Shown one piece after another: positions 37,101-50,496 of a DNA stretch of 64,000 nt. Source of the stretch: Saururus chinensis (Eukaryota; Streptophyta; Magnoliopsida; Piperales; Saururaceae); contig CP141149.1 in NCBI GenBank assembly GCA_035235625.1, forward strand, positions 31,861,753 through 31,925,752, in the 5' to 3' direction. Each line of letters opens with the position of its first letter. The first letter of the stretch is position 1. Under the pieces are notes generated by a model. The model saw only the letters and a list, made by a program, of their open reading frames with translations. It was not told the DNA's origin and searched no databases. Made by a program: the position numbers and the translations under genes.

Positions 37101-39412
37101 GGATGGCAAATATTATATGAATATATAAGAATTTGATGTACAATGAGTTATGTCAAGAGATAGATGGGTTAAGTGAAGCATGTTACTGGATAAATTAGGG
37201 TTTCAGAATGGGCTTAACTTCTGATTGATCAGTTGAAGACTATAAGACTGAATATTTTTATAGCATAATTGCACTGCATAAATTACTTTAATTCAAACTT
37301 AAATTATAAGCAAAGCTAATATGATACCATTGCGAGTTTGAGACCTAAGGTCTTCAACAAATTATATTTCGTGTTTGAGCTAGTCGATAATGAATTTGCT
37401 AAGCATTTCTCATGTTTTGTCATGGTGTTTATCTTACAAGATGTTGTTTATATACTGTATTTAATCATATATGTCTAATATTTTGTTGAGAGTTGTGTAT
37501 GTTTTCAATTTTATCTTTGTGTTGTATTAAGCCTATATATTTGATGCTCAATTGAGAGTGTTGTATGTTTCTACCATTAATTGGCACTGTATGATTCTGC
37601 CTAAAAGTAACATTGTAAGATTATGGCTAAGAGTAATAGTGTATGATTTTACCCTTAGTTTCTATTATATGATCCCTAGAGAGTATGCATTTGTGGTTAC
37701 ATGCAAATAGTATTATAGTATTACACTTACCTGTTTGATCTTATGCCCTATGAGCATAGGTATGTTTTACCTTCAAAAAAATTTATATCGTCTAATCACT
37801 ACCTGAATGTTAAGGTGATGCCCTAGTGACATTTTTTTCAATTTTGATACTCGAGATTATTAATTGTAATGATATTCAATGGTCGTTAGTACGAATACAT
37901 ATGTTTACAAGTAAGTTTGTAAAATTTTAAGTAAGATTGTAAGTGTATGTTTTTTAATAAGATTGTAAGCGTATTTTTTGAATAAAATTATAAGCATATA
38001 TTTCTCAGTATGACTGTAAACATATGTTTCTCAACAAGACTAAGAGTAAGTTTATGAGCAAGATTGTAAGCATATGTTTCTAAGTAAGACTTTAAGTGTA
38101 AGAATTGTATGAATAAGATTATAAGTGTAAGAGTAAGTAAAAGAGAGGTAAGATGATATATATATGTGCACGATTGTTATATTATGTAACTCTATTGTGA
38201 TTTTATGTTTTATGCATTATGTTTGAGTTACATAAACATATTTATGTATGAATTTACATAATTCATTGTTTAGAACTCACTTACTGTGAAAATACTTACT
38301 TTTTTTATTTTTTTAGCTTTAATATTCGGGAGGTTTTTACAGGTTTGTAATAAAGAGCTTATAGAGATTGATGCTTGTTCCGTAGGTGGATTAAACTTCA
38401 TTGGCTTAGGTATACTATTTGTCTCATTAAGAGTATTTATTTTTGCTATGATCCAGGGTAAAATGAGAATTAATATATTTATACTATTTAGATTTATAAT
38501 TTAGATTAAACTATGAACGGTTACGAGACTTGTACTAAAAAATGTCTAAGAGGGATTTATATTTAAAATCCATTATCATGTAATTACTTTTGTAAGTTAG
38601 TTTTCGAATAGCGCTTAAGAATATTTGATTTGACAGTACAATGTTTAATTATAAAAAAAATTATATATAAAAAATTGATGTGCAATGTTTTAAATTATAA
38701 AACTATTTTCACATATTTTATATTTTATTAATTTTCTTGATTTATATAAATTATGTTCCAAAAATTTTCAACAAATTTGTAAGAAAAATATAAAATTTTG
38801 TTGGCATTACAATTAAGTTAAAAATGATTTATTTTAAAACTAATAAAGATACTTAATATGAATTAGAGGAATAATATGTAAAAGCTTTTAAAATTGTGTA
38901 AGTGAATGCATAGATGTAAAATACTATATTTAGGAAAAAAACTATGCATACAATTTTAATAAGTTAAATTTTTATTATGGAAGAGGTTGTGTTTGAATCT
39001 GATTAAGTATGTTTTGGAAATAATATTTCTATAATTTTTTTTAGAAATCTTTTAATAATAAAATTAATTATGTACCTATATGTATCCGTTAATATAGCTG
39101 ATATATTTCTATATTTTATATGGTGTGTATTATTATATTATATTGATGATCGTCAATACGGATATAATACGGCTTCCATCGTAATAGACGGAAAATTTCT
39201 TGCAAGTTGCAAAGCGCAGTGGTAAAACGTCCCGCCAAATCTAGGGCGGTGGCCGGAAGGGCCTATCCTGTGGAAATCCCCGAACCTCAGCACGGCCGTC
39301 TGCCGCGAATCCGTTCACGGCGGAGTGTTCTCCCGTACATCACCGGCGGGCGCAGTTTCCGATCTCTTCTTCTCTGTATCAAACGCGTTCACCGCTGTGG
39401 GTGTTGCGAGGA
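34150..39412. other. Repeat-derived intergenic region
   Basis: No host gene recognised. 34.66-34.81 and 35.60-35.77 kb hold gggtcgggt/gggttgggcc-type motifs common in degraded plant transposons. 36.4-38.6 kb is AT-rich and has the look of retrotransposon non-coding DNA, including tatgagcatagg, a gaactcacttac block near 38272 and an imperfect tandem repeat at 37905-38135, but no LTR ends were found. 39.2-39.41 kb becomes GC-rich and should hold the cereblon promoter and 5' UTR. Confidence 0.45.
37905..38135 (+). repeat. Imperfect AT-rich tandem repeat, ~30-40 bp unit
   Basis: Multiple variants of aagattgtaagcatatgttt follow each other (for example near 37929, 37966, 37999 and 38060). The units differ in length and sequence. 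Non-coding. Confidence 0.6.
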
Positions 39413-42400
39413 ATGGAGAACGACTGGATTTTGGAGAACGAGCGTCTTCAGATCGAGCAGATAAGAGCTCTGGAGATGGAAGAGTTGCAGATCGAAGAAG
39501 TCGACGATGTCTCCCGTGGTTCTTCTTCTGATGGTCACAGGTGTATTTTCTCTTTCTATTTTTCCTTCTTGTTATTCATGATGTCACTCCCACTTGTTAT
39601 CAATTTTGTCCGGAAGTTGTTTGGGATTACGAGCTCGAATCCCGGTTCTGGTTAAGGTGGATTTGAAAGGTCGGGTATTAGGCTCTGACACTGCTGTAGG
39701 AAATATGTATTTCTCCCTTGATTGCTGCTTTGCAGATTCTCGTAATTTCCTTTTTTGACTGCTCTAAACGATATAGAAGTATCAACTTATTGAACTAGAA
39801 AAATGCCAAGTCGTTCCACAGTATACATTGTATTTTGAGATTTAACTGTAGGAAAGTATGTCATTACAGTCCGGCAAGCTTGTGTTCGCAATTCTTATTA
39901 CCAGTGAACGTGAGATCTTCAACATTTTGATTCACATTTACTCTGCTTTGTATTGGGATCCAAATTATGTTCACATCGTAGCAGGATTTGAAGGATAAAT
40001 AGGGTGATTGGAGCTTATTTTCTTCCTGTATTGAGTATTAACCGAGACATGTGGAAGTGTTGGTAATATTATACAAATAAGATTTGGAGCATATGGCGTT
40101 TCTGTTAGGAATCTTATTTTCAAAGATGCTATACAAAATTTTAGAGGAAAGAAGCTTTTAATATGTTGAACGAATCATAATTATGATGTGAAAAGCGTGT
40201 GTTGAGATATGCACTCTAGGTGTGAAGTAATGGTAGTTTATAAATGAAACACTAATCTCGACTTTGAGTGCAAAATGTTCTAGTTTTCATGCAAAAAAAC
40301 TGAAGGAAAATCAATTAATAATAACTGCAAATTCATATTGTTGACTATATCCTTTCAGAATATTACACAAATATTTGTTTTAATACGACTTGATGCTAAA
40401 GTAACTAACATGCCAACAAAGCTATGAATTGCGTGGTATTGGACACGTTAAGTGCTCCTTTAGAGTCATAGCTACCAATAAAACTGGCTTAAACGTGTGC
40501 AAGCTTTTCATTAAGTGTTATGTGAAATCCAAGGTCCATGTGATTGCTTGTGGCAAATGCTGATAAAAAGATAAGGCGTCTGGTTGTTTTTTCTCTTAGA
40601 TTGCCTGAACCTAGTGGTAAAGAGTCAGTCTTCCATGACTGCTAGAACATGTTATGTCCAATGCATACACATATAATGTGGCACCATGATTCTCTATGTT
40701 AAAAGCTGAATTAATGGGTTTTTTTTGCATCTGTGTTTATATTCCAAGCAGTGTGTATACTTATTACGTATTTGATTTTTGACTGATAAGTTTTCCTTTC
40801 TTTCTTTTTATTAATTAATCAAAGTGAACCTGGAGATGGAGGAGTATCTCCATATGGCGGCTTCACTTTTGACACTTACCTTACTTCGTTACACACGTAC
40901 CTTGGTGGTAAGAGTACAACACGCTGTCAAAAAGTTTCAAGTATTTCATCACTTCAAGATATAAGCATTATGATTATCTTTATCTAACAGAGGTTGATGA
41001 AACTCGCGGTAGAACGGCTTTTCTGGATGGTGGTGCCATATTGAATCTGCCCATGCTCTATCTTGAAGGTAGGTATTAGCTATTGGATGTATTCTGCTAG
41101 TTTCCTTTTCATTTTGATGATAGTAGGAGTGATCATCACTTGGTATTGAGCATTTACATTGCAATTAACAATTTTTTTACAGTAATTTAGAGGAGCTTGC
41201 AGATTTTAGTGTGGAACACATGAGCAGCGAATTTAAGGATAGATGATGATCATTGTGTTTCTAATTACGTTAACAGAATGATTTGAGATTGAGAAAATAG
41301 TTTGCAAGTTTCTACATTTGGCTTAACTGTTGTTTTGGTAGATTGTGAACGTTTTTTGCAAGCAGCATTTGCCATATGTTATTATCTATGTTAATTTTGA
41401 GGCTATATATTTGTTATGACTTTAGTAGAGAAATATAGGGATAGGTGACTAGACCATTATATGGCATTTGTAGATTTGGAGAAAGCATATGATGGAGTGC
41501 CTAGAGAGTTTATTTGGAGAATCCTAAAGAGGATACATAGACATTACAACGGATATATATGATGGGGTAGTGATAAGCCTAAGAACAATTGCGGGAGAAG
41601 CTAAGGGGTTCCCGGTTACAGTTTGTCTATGTTAAGGATCAGTCTTAAGCCCATATGTTTTTGTGTTAGTTGTGGATGAGCTAGCTGCTGATACCAAGAT
41701 AATATATTATATAAATTATTATTATACAATAATTTATAAAGAAGTAAATGAAGGCAAAAATAGTCATGGTGGATTATGATATATGTATTCTATTGGCAAA
41801 TTTTTTCAGGAGTTGTTCTTTTCCCTGAAGCCACTCTTCCACTGCGTGTTATTCAACCCTGGTTTAAAGCATCTGTGGAAAAAGCAATGAACCAAGCAGA
41901 TGTTCCTTACACTATAGGTGTGGTATGTTTATCTTTCTATGCTAAGTTGTGAATTAGTTGTGCTTGTTTATTTTTTGCATCCGAGGTTAATATCTAAACT
42001 CGTGAAATTATGTTCCAGATTCGTGTATATAGGAGTAGTGATGGTAATAGATTTCACTTCTCAAAAATTGGGACAACTGCTGAGGTATGGGCCATTTTGC
42101 AATAAATTTTCTTTTCCTTATAACATATTAGTTTCACAAATATCCAATTATAATAATGAACTCCTGTATGTGTATGCTATTATTACTGTTGGCCTCTTAT
42201 CTTTGTGGTCCCATGGCAAAAATTAGTTGCAGCTTTATTATTTGATAATACATCATGGTTGGTTTCCTGTCCCCATAATTTTAGAGTGTAAACATCCTCC
42301 TTCCCTCCCCTGCACACCCTGATTTTTTTTCTTGGTCAGATCAGTCTTTACAGTGTAAATTATCCCTGATCTCTGAGATATGTTGGTGAGATCTTGGCAG

Positions 42401-44761
42401 GGAAAGAAGAAGAAAACTCTAATCTCTCGTCTCTTTTGCAGATGACTGAGATCCAAGATTGCAACCCTGGCAAAAAAATTAATTAAGTAGATAAACATAA
42501 GATCCCGATTCTGAGGGTCTATGGTTATGAGGAACGTTTTAAAATTCTTGGCTGCATATAAATATAAACTGGCCATATTGGTCTCAGCCATGTTGGAAGA
42601 TGACAGTTGCATTGGGTTTTTTCCTGCATTGATTGTCTCATGAAGCTGGTTGTGCTTATACAAGAAAGGCATAAGATGACAATGGAATTTTCATATCGTT
42701 GTCCCCTTGTCAGAGGACATCCAGCTTGAAATCTTGCCAAGATGACAATGGAATTTCATATTGTTATCCCCTTGCTGGGGGACATCCAGCTTGAAATCTT
42801 GCCAATTTCTCATATGGGTTCTTTATTATCCTTTTGGGCATAATAAAGAGTGCTGATATAAAATTTTTGTTGCGAAGGTTAGTTATACGAGGGAAGGTAT
42901 AGATGACGTGTTTCATCTTTTGCTGATGGGATTTGCATATCTTTGTTTAAATCTGTGATTCCACTTATGTCATTTTCAGATACGACAGTATAAGTGGTTG
43001 GATGATGGTTCAATAAATCTTGTTACCCGTGGCCAGCAGCGGTTTCATTTGCGTCGATCCTGGATAGACGTTGAAGGAGCGGTGAGAGCAATGTTTTCAT
43101 GGCATTTACTTCAAGTTGATATGTTATGAGCATTTGCATAAGATTATGGTCCCATTTGTCAGCCATGTGCAGAGATTCAGATTATTCAAGAAGACATACC
43201 TCTGAGAACTCCAAAGGATGCATTTGGACAGTCGGTATGCATTGGTAGCTCCCGGAATAGAATCACCTCAAGCATGCTACCTTCATATACTAGTTCTGCT
43301 AGGTGGAAGAGATATGAGGAAGAGGGAGACAGTGAATCTGATTGCATGTCTTATACGACCTATAAAAGTGATGATTCTATCACAGATGTGAGAACTCATT
43401 GTTCTTCCATTGACATATGTACTGAGGACGCAAGGAATGAATTCATGGGCAATGATAATGACCTGTGTGAGTCTAGCCAGGGAGAAAAAAATTTGAACGG
43501 TGGTTCTTTGGTAAATCACAGTTTTGAAGATTCCCTGCACAGAAAACAATCTTTTAGATATTGGGCATCGGACGAGCCTAAGTGGTTGCATAGAGCTCCA
43601 AGGGCTTTCTGGCCACACTGGGTCTATCGGATGTATGATGCCTACTCTCTTGCCAGAAGAGCGGCTGGTAATTATCTTAGCATATTTTTGTTACGTTAGA
43701 GATGACCAGAAAGAATTGAATCAGTTTTGCACAACAAAACTGACAAGTATGCACATGAGGTTCTTTGTCTAATAACGATTTTTTGCAGACATGTGGAAGC
43801 AGATAGTTGGGGTTTCAGACCTAGATCATTTAGTGAGCAAGCCAGGCCATTTGTCATTCCATATTGGTAGCAAAATTCCTATCTCAGAATCCACAAGACA
43901 GCAGCTGCTAGAAGTACATGGAATTTCCTACAGGCTACAAAAAGAGATTGAGCTACTTGGGCGCTTTGACATTGTCCGTTGTAAAATTTGTCAGGTAAAA
44001 GTAACTGTTCTTTCTGTCATAGGATATGCAAAAAGTCTTCACCTGACGTTAATTTAACATGATTGAGGTTGGAAAACCATAATTTAATTAATAAATTAGT
44101 CACTAGGCATTATCAGCAATGCCACCCAGTGGATTGTTAAGTGCACCCTAAGAATAAGGTTTTTTTCCTGCTTTGTAGACTGTAATAGCCAAAAGACGTA
44201 ACATGGTAGTGATGTCAAGTGATGGACCTCTGAATGCCTATGCTAATACACATGGCTATGTGCATGAAGTTATGACGCTTTATAATGCAAATGGGCTAGC
44301 GCTGATTGGAACACCTGTTAAAGAACATAGTTGGTTTCCTGGGTACGAGACTATCCTCTTGCTTTTCGTTTGTGAGTAATCCATGAAAAGCTTGTAAACG
44401 GATTCTCCTTTGGAAAACTAGTTAAGAAACTCTTGAGTTTTCCATATGCTTTTTGAGTTATTAAGTTCTTATTTGCAAGTGTTTTAGGTACATCCAAAAG
44501 ATATTGAACGTTGATTTGGAGTCTGTATTTAGTTATACATGTCATAATTGTTTATTGCTGTTGCATTTCGTAAATGAAGCTTTTGAATTGATTTTAGATG
44601 GAATGTGTTATTTGCTTCAATATAGGTACGCATGGACAATTGCGAATTGTGCCTCTTGTGAATCACATATGGGTTGGCGATTTACTGCTAATAGTAGGAA
44701 ATTGAAGCCAAGATCTTTTTGGGGAATCCGAAGCTCCCAGGTTGCAGAAGAGAATCTTTGA
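39413..44761 (+). CDS. CRBN: Cereblon homologue (LON-like domain plus CULT domain)
   Basis: Ten exons, 39413-39540, 40825-40907, 40991-41068, 41810-41922, 42019-42084, 42980-43081, 43163-43667, 43789-43994, 44179-44342 and 44626-44761, join in frame to 526 aa. The N-terminal half has a LON substrate-binding-like segment (LPMLYLEGVVLFPEATLPLRV). An acidic, Ser-rich insert in exon 7 follows. The C-terminal CULT domain has zinc ligands Cys423, Cys426, Cys490 and Cys493 (CKIC, CASC) and the aromatic cage Trp479, Trp485 and Trp499 in EHSWFPGYAW and SHMGWRF. In animals CRBN is the substrate receptor of a CUL4-DDB1 ubiquitin ligase; the plant counterpart is At2g25740. Substrates in plants are not established. 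Intron 3 carries a LINE relic and intron 5 a tandem duplication. The gene is intact. Confidence 0.95.
41430..41695 (+). pseudogene. LINE reverse-transcriptase relic in cereblon intron 3
   Basis: Translations in two frames give AFVDLEKAYDGVPREFIW, then after a frame change YDGVVISLRTIAGEAKGFPV and, past a stop, GSVLSPYVFVLVVDELA. This order matches the central part of non-LTR (LINE) reverse transcriptases. At least one frameshift and one stop codon are present. Only a few hundred bases remain; no endonuclease or 3' end was seen. Confidence 0.8.
42673..42803 (+). repeat. 66-bp tandem duplication in cereblon intron 5
   Basis: Two copies start at 42673 and 42739 with aagatgacaatggaattt and end catccagcttgaaatcttgcc. 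They differ at a handful of sites, so the duplication is fairly recent. Confidence 0.85.
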
Positions 44762-45944
44762 TAGAGGAATAAAAAAGGCACATGTTCTGTATTTCTACAG
44801 CCTAGAAAACCAAGTACGCTTCATGTTTAAGGACGACTTGCTATGATAAAAGTTTTGGAAGATCTCTGTAACGGCCTCTTAATGCTGTGATATTATGTCA
44901 TTCGAGAGGCTTTGGCTGCGCTTGGTTTAGTTGCATGTACATAACTACATATATCTCAGTTCTAGAGCATAGTTACACAATATTATTATGGTTGGAGGTT
45001 TTTCTTTCATGTCTTGCTGGATTTGTTCTATGTTGTACTCAAATTTGGTACTGCTATATTGTTTTTGACGCAACAATTTGATGTTCTCGAAAGTGCTGAT
45101 GGTGCTCTGATGGGGCTAAGAGTTACCCAAAAAATAAGCACAGTAGGGTCGTTCAGTAGGATGTATCGGTTCGAGCCTATGCTATGTTCTACGTATGACT
45201 GAGTATGAGAGTCCGCAAGTGCACAAAGCCTTTGATCTTCCCTCTTCCGGTCGAATAGACCCCCTAAAAAAGCAGCAAAAAATAAAAGGAAGATTAGAAT
45301 GCCGAGCACAAAAGTTGAAGATTAGAAAAAAAGGTATTGAAAGTGATTGCAACTATCTTTGTTTAGGGTCCTACACAAATTGTGTATTATGCATTTAGCC
45401 TTTACTAGCTAGAAGTTAGGCCTCATAATTGCTATGGAAAGGAAAGAAGTGAAGTCCTTTTTTTTAGTAATCAGATGACAGAAGAAAATCACAAAAGTGG
45501 GATAGATCGAGGAGTAAGGTTGGCGAGCATATCCTGATACAGCAACTTAGAAAGAAATTTTGGCGCCTTGAGGAAAATCATCAGACGCACGCCGAGCTAA
45601 ACAATCCGCCACTTGATTCTGTTCTTTGTACGCATGTTGAATATTGTATCGCAAGTGAGGACTTGAACTGAGTGATACCTTGAATATATGCCTGGATACA
45701 TCAAGGGGGAGTGAAAGAGTCTTTGGTGAGCATGTCACATATTCTCTTGATTTGATTAGTTGGTGATCACAAATGCAGTCTTCCTGATTTTGAGATTCAA
45801 TTTGGACCCCCCAACTCGAGTCTTGTGGTCGGAGTGGAGATGAAAGAAGACAAAAATTGTGTTCCGTTACTGGGGTAAGCTACATGTTTTCATTTGAAAA
45901 ATGGGTCCTACACCTACTGCCAGGGTAGAAACAGGGGTCCGTGG
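44762..45944. other. 3' flank of cereblon and LINE-derived DNA
   Basis: The first part is the presumed cereblon 3' UTR. From about 45.2 kb the DNA looks transposon-derived, ending with the RNase H relic at 45547-45738. No host gene is seen. Confidence 0.5.
45547..45738 (-). pseudogene. RNase H relic of LINE type
   Basis: A 63-codon ORF on the - strand has RYNIQHAYKEQNQVADCLAR, the typical end of the RNase H domain carried by plant LINEs (H-Y/E-NQ-AD-LA pattern). Upstream parts of the domain are degraded. It lies about 200 bp outside the copia element and is a separate older insertion. Confidence 0.65.
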
Positions 45945-46069
45945 TGTAGAAATTTTCAATTTCATATATTCTACTCTAAAATAGTACATATATGGCAATA
46001 ACAAACAAAATAAATTGTTGTTGACTGTTGCTAACATGGCATTGCTTTGACTGGTCAAGTATTCTTAAC
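45945..46069 (-). repeat. 3' LTR of the copia element (internally deleted)
   Basis: Matches the 5' LTR at both ends: caatttcatatattctactctaa at one side, ttgactggtcaagtattctta at the other. It lacks about 57 bp from the middle, including the TATA region. The outer TCTACA end is intact; the inner TG is changed. Confidence 0.88.
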
Positions 46070-46079
46070 CCCCCCTTCA

Positions 46080-49000
46080 AGTTTATGGTGCTCAAGCATG
46101 AACTTGGCCAATAAGTGTTGTAGACAACGAGCAGAGAGGGGTTTGGTAAAAAAATCAGCAACTTGATCTACTGTAGAAACATGCTGAACAAGGAGTATTT
46201 TGGCTTGAATCTTTTCTCAAACATAATGATAATCTACTTCAATATGCTTGGTTCGAGCATGAAAAACAAGATTATAAGAGAAAGAAATAGCCAAAAAATT
46301 ATCACAAAGTATGCGTGGAGTAGAGAAGACAGAAATATGCACTTCAACCAAAAGCATTTACAACCAAGGAACTTTAGCAGCAACTTGAGAGATAGCACGA
46401 TACTCTTCTTTAGTTGAAGAACATGCAATAGTTGTTTGTTTCTTTGCAGACTAGGAGATTGAATTAGTTCTAAGAAAGAAACAAGTTCTAGTAGTAGATC
46501 AATGATCAAGTGGATATCCAACCCAATTAGAGTTTGGAAAAGCAGTTAGTTGAATAGGACTAGAAAATAAATTGTAATCCAAGATGGAGTGCCTTTAAGG
46601 TAACAAAGTATGCATTTAACTGCACTAAAGTGAGCTTCAGTTGGAGAATGCATGTGCTAACAGGCAGTGTTTACAGCAAAATCAACGTTAGGGCGAGTAA
46701 ATGTCTAACTATTGCAAAGCTCCAACAATCTGAGGATAAAATGTAGGATTGCTAAACAAACTATCTTCAGAATAAGCGGCCATAGGAGTGACATAGGGCT
46801 TGCAATTAGCCATAACAACACGTTGTAGCAAATAAGAAACATACTTATGTTGAGACAGCTACATGCTAGTAGATGAGATGTAAAATTCAATACCCAAAAA
46901 GTAATTGAGAGGGCCTAAATCCTTAATTGCAAACTTAGAGCTGAGTTGAGTAATAATATATTGAATGTAGTTATTGTCTGGACCAAGAATGAGAATATCA
47001 TCAACATAAATCATTAGAACAGTAGTAACACCTCTTGAATATGATATAAATAGAGAAGGATTAGTAGCACTAGTGTGAAAATTATGAGCCAATATAGAAT
47101 TAGAATCTAGCAAACCATTGACGTGGTGCCTGTTTTAAACCATAAATGTTGTTCTTTAGCTGACAAACATGTGATGTATATTCAAAATTAACAAAACTTG
47201 CCAGTTGAGACATAAATTTCTTCATTAAGACAACCATGAAGAAAATTATTGTTGACATCAAGCTGGTGAATAGACCAAGAGCACTGTATTGCAAGAGAAA
47301 GAACAGTTCTTATTGTTGATTTTTGTACCACTAGACTAAAGGTATCATGATAATCAATGTCTTTTTCTTGATGATATCCCTTTGCCACAAGACATATTTT
47401 ATAACAAGCAACAGAACCATCTCGGTTCCTTTTTAATACGAAAAACCCATTTAGAACTAATAACATTTTGAGCATACTGGGTAGGAACCAAGGACCATGT
47501 GCCTTGAGAGATAAATGCATCATACTAAGAGGACATTACCTGCTTCTAGTGTGATGACTTAACTGCTTGTGTAAAACTAGTTGGCTCCACATCAGACAAA
47601 TCAAAGGATGATATAGCATGAAGACTAAGTGGAATTTTTGGCTTGACAATACCAGATTTGGAGCGAGTGGTCATAAGATGAACTGATGGATGGGAAGATG
47701 TAGAAGAAGGGATAATGGGAGAGGAGGAGATCAAAGAATAAGGATTGACCTGACATGACATTGTTGTAATAGAGGATGATGATTGATTAAAACATGGAAG
47801 AGAAGGTGAGAAGGTATGACTAGAATTAAGAGTATGACAGGCGAGAGGAAAAATAGAAGAAACAATTGGATAGGAAGGAGAAGAGGATAAAGAGGAAAAA
47901 AGAAAGACAGATCCTAAAGACTTGACATGCCCATAAATAAAGATTTTACAAGTTGACTTATCATAACAACGATATCCCTTATAAGTAAAGCAGTGACCAA
48001 GAAAGACACCTTTTGGAATTAGGAAGGAGCTTCTGAGAGTTATAAGGACGGAGCCAAGGAAAAAAAGCACACCCAAATACTTTAAATAAAGATTAATTAG
48101 GTAGAACATTATACAGTAATTGAAAAAGTGATTTATTATCTAAAACAGAGATGGGCAAGCGATTGATCAAGAAATTGGCAGTACAAAAGACATTAGTTCA
48201 GAATGGAAAAAGGTAAAGATGCAGTTTGAAGCATAGCCAAACTAGTTTCTAAAATATGAAGGTGTTTCCGTTCTGAAACACCATTCTGCTGGGGTGTATA
48301 TGGACAAGTGAACTGATGGACAATACCACAGGATGAAAAATGGTTTTGAAAATGTTGATTAACATACTTAGACCCATTGTTAGGGCATAAACATTGAATT
48401 TTCAAGTTAAATTGTGTTTTAACCGGTCATTGAAAATGTAGAAAATAATCAAACACCTGAGACTTGGATTGAAGAGGATATGACCAAGTAAAGCAAGTAG
48501 GATCACCAATGAACAAAATATAATAATGAAAACCATATTTGGATGCATATGGTGAAGGACCCCAAACATCACTATGAATTAAAGCAAAGATACGAGAGAC
48601 TACATATTGAGATGAAGAAAATTGTAATTTATGACTTTTACAACTATAACAAGCAGGACAACGAAAAGAAGTAAGATCACAAAGAGTAACACCTAGGTGA
48701 GAGGCCAATGGATGAAGCTTGGATGCTAATGGATGACCAAGACATTTGTGGAGAAGAGAAATGGAAGACTGAGTCAGAAAAGCTGAAGGAGAAGAGACAT
48801 AGGAAAATACTAGATAAAGACCATTTTTACTGGGCCCCTGAAAAATAATCTCCTCTGAATGACAATCCTGAATGGACAGACCGTCAACATAAAAAATCAG
48901 ATTACAATTATTGTCTTTGGAAAAAATGATGCACAAAAAGTAAATTGGTTGAGAAACCAGGATCATGAATAAGATTACCTAATTGGAAATTGTGAGTAGG

Positions 49001-50231
49001 AGTAGGTAATATACCACTGTCAACTTGCTGAATAGGCATTGTCTGACCCACAATCACACTATCTTAACCATTGTAGGGTGTGTAATTCTGAAGGTTACTG
49101 AGGTCAGTTGTAATATGATGAGATGCTCTAGTATCAGCAATCCAAGAAGTCTATTTAGGTTGAGCAGATATAGCTAACAAAGAAGGTTGTACTCTAGACC
49201 CATTCTTGGAGGAAGAAGATGGTGGTGCTTGATAGGAGAGATCAAATTGATAAAAATAACGAAGAGCTTGATGATCAGTACGACCACAAATTTGACATGC
49301 TGTTGATGAAGATGACACAATACCAATTAGAAGATAGAACTACTGAGTTATGTTGAGTAGAAGGCTGAAAATTGGGCTAATAAAAGAAACGACCACGACA
49401 GTTGTTAGCTCTACCACAACCACAAGAATTACCCCTTCCACGGTTAAAGTTGTCGTAATTAGTAAACATGGCATTGATTTGATAAGTAGGCAAATCAAAA
49501 GACTGAGAAACAGGTCGTGTGTCAGATGTAGAGGCATGAAACATAGCTGACAGAGAAAGAGCCTTGATATGCATTTTTAGACTCTTTTTGATTGATTTCT
49601 TCAATTGATAACATGACATGCAATTCTTCCATTATAATTAGAGCAGAGCGGGTTTAAATTGAGGTACAAACTGATGTGTATGCTGAAGGCAATCCATTAA
49701 GAGTGATTAGAATTAAATCCTCTTTATCAAGAGCAGCAGACGAGGCAACTAATTGATCAGCTAAAACTTTAATCTTTGGGAAATAATCCATCATAAAAGA
49801 ATTGCCTTTAGATATATTATGCAACTGAGTATTTAATTGCATGACTTGAGATCGAGTAAGAGACATATAGCGTCTTTCAAAAGACTTCCAATATTCAGCT
49901 GTGGAATGAAGCCCAAAAACATAGCTCAATACAGAAGAAGATATAGTAGCAAAGCAGCTAAGCAGGTGACTGTCGACACATTCCATTGAGTGAAATCAGG
50001 ATTAGAAACATACTTTTTTGAATCGTCTTATACAATTGAGGAGGTTTTGCAGAATCAGACTCCAGAAAGTGCAAAAGTTGATGAACTTTGAACAGATTGT
50101 AGATTTGTGCTTTTTAAATCAAATAAATTTGTGAATCCAATTTGAGTTTTACTAGACATAATGTGAGAGATTTATTTAGGAGAAAGATAAGGAATTCTGA
50201 ATTTTGTGGAAGAAGATGATGTTGAAGCCAT
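46080..50231 (-). pseudogene. Degenerate copia gag-pol reading frame
   Basis: From 5' to 3' on the - strand: gag start MASTSSSSTKF near 50231 and a UBN2-like gag piece (49986-49654); an abnormal zinc knuckle (CQICGRTDH, final Cys lost) near 49300; protease site DTRASHH instead of DTGASHH near 49140; integrase zinc finger HKCLGHP...CPACYSCKSHK and core IHSDVWGP (48966-48427), then PNNGSKYVNQ with Asp replaced by Asn and PQQNGVSERKH (48405-48193); RT with IYGLKQAPRQW and intact YVDD (47523-46859); RNase H with SAKKQTTIACSSTKEEYRA near 46480-46400. Several stops and frame changes separate these pieces. It cannot encode a working polyprotein. Confidence 0.88.
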
Positions 50232-50290
50232 CTTTGAGGCGAGTGAAAATTGGATACGAGAGATGAGCAGGCCAACTGGAATCACGTCTT

Positions 50291-50420
50291 GGAGCAGATC
50301 GATGAAGGCCGAAATCTCATTATGGAGCAGATCGATGAATACCGAAAACTTGTTCTCGCAGATCAATGAAGACCGAAATCTCGTTCTGGAGCATATTGAT
50401 GAAGAATGAAATTTTCGGAA
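50291..50420 (+). repeat. 33-bp tandem repeat (x4) in the copia leader
   Basis: Four units, starting ggagcagatcgatgaaggcc near 50291, repeat with a period of 31-33 bp between the 5' LTR and gag. The last two are diverged. They keep a repetitive ORF open on the + strand, which is not taken as a gene. Confidence 0.75.
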
Positions 50421-50496
50421 GAAGACAATGTGGGCTACGAATATGAAGGAAGACCAGGAATGGGAAAAAGACGGAGGTCAGATGTCTTTGATGCCA

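Noticed and set aside
36400..38600. A complete LTR retrotransposon
   Set aside because: The composition and some blocks look LTR-like, but no paired termini, duplication or coding domain were found.
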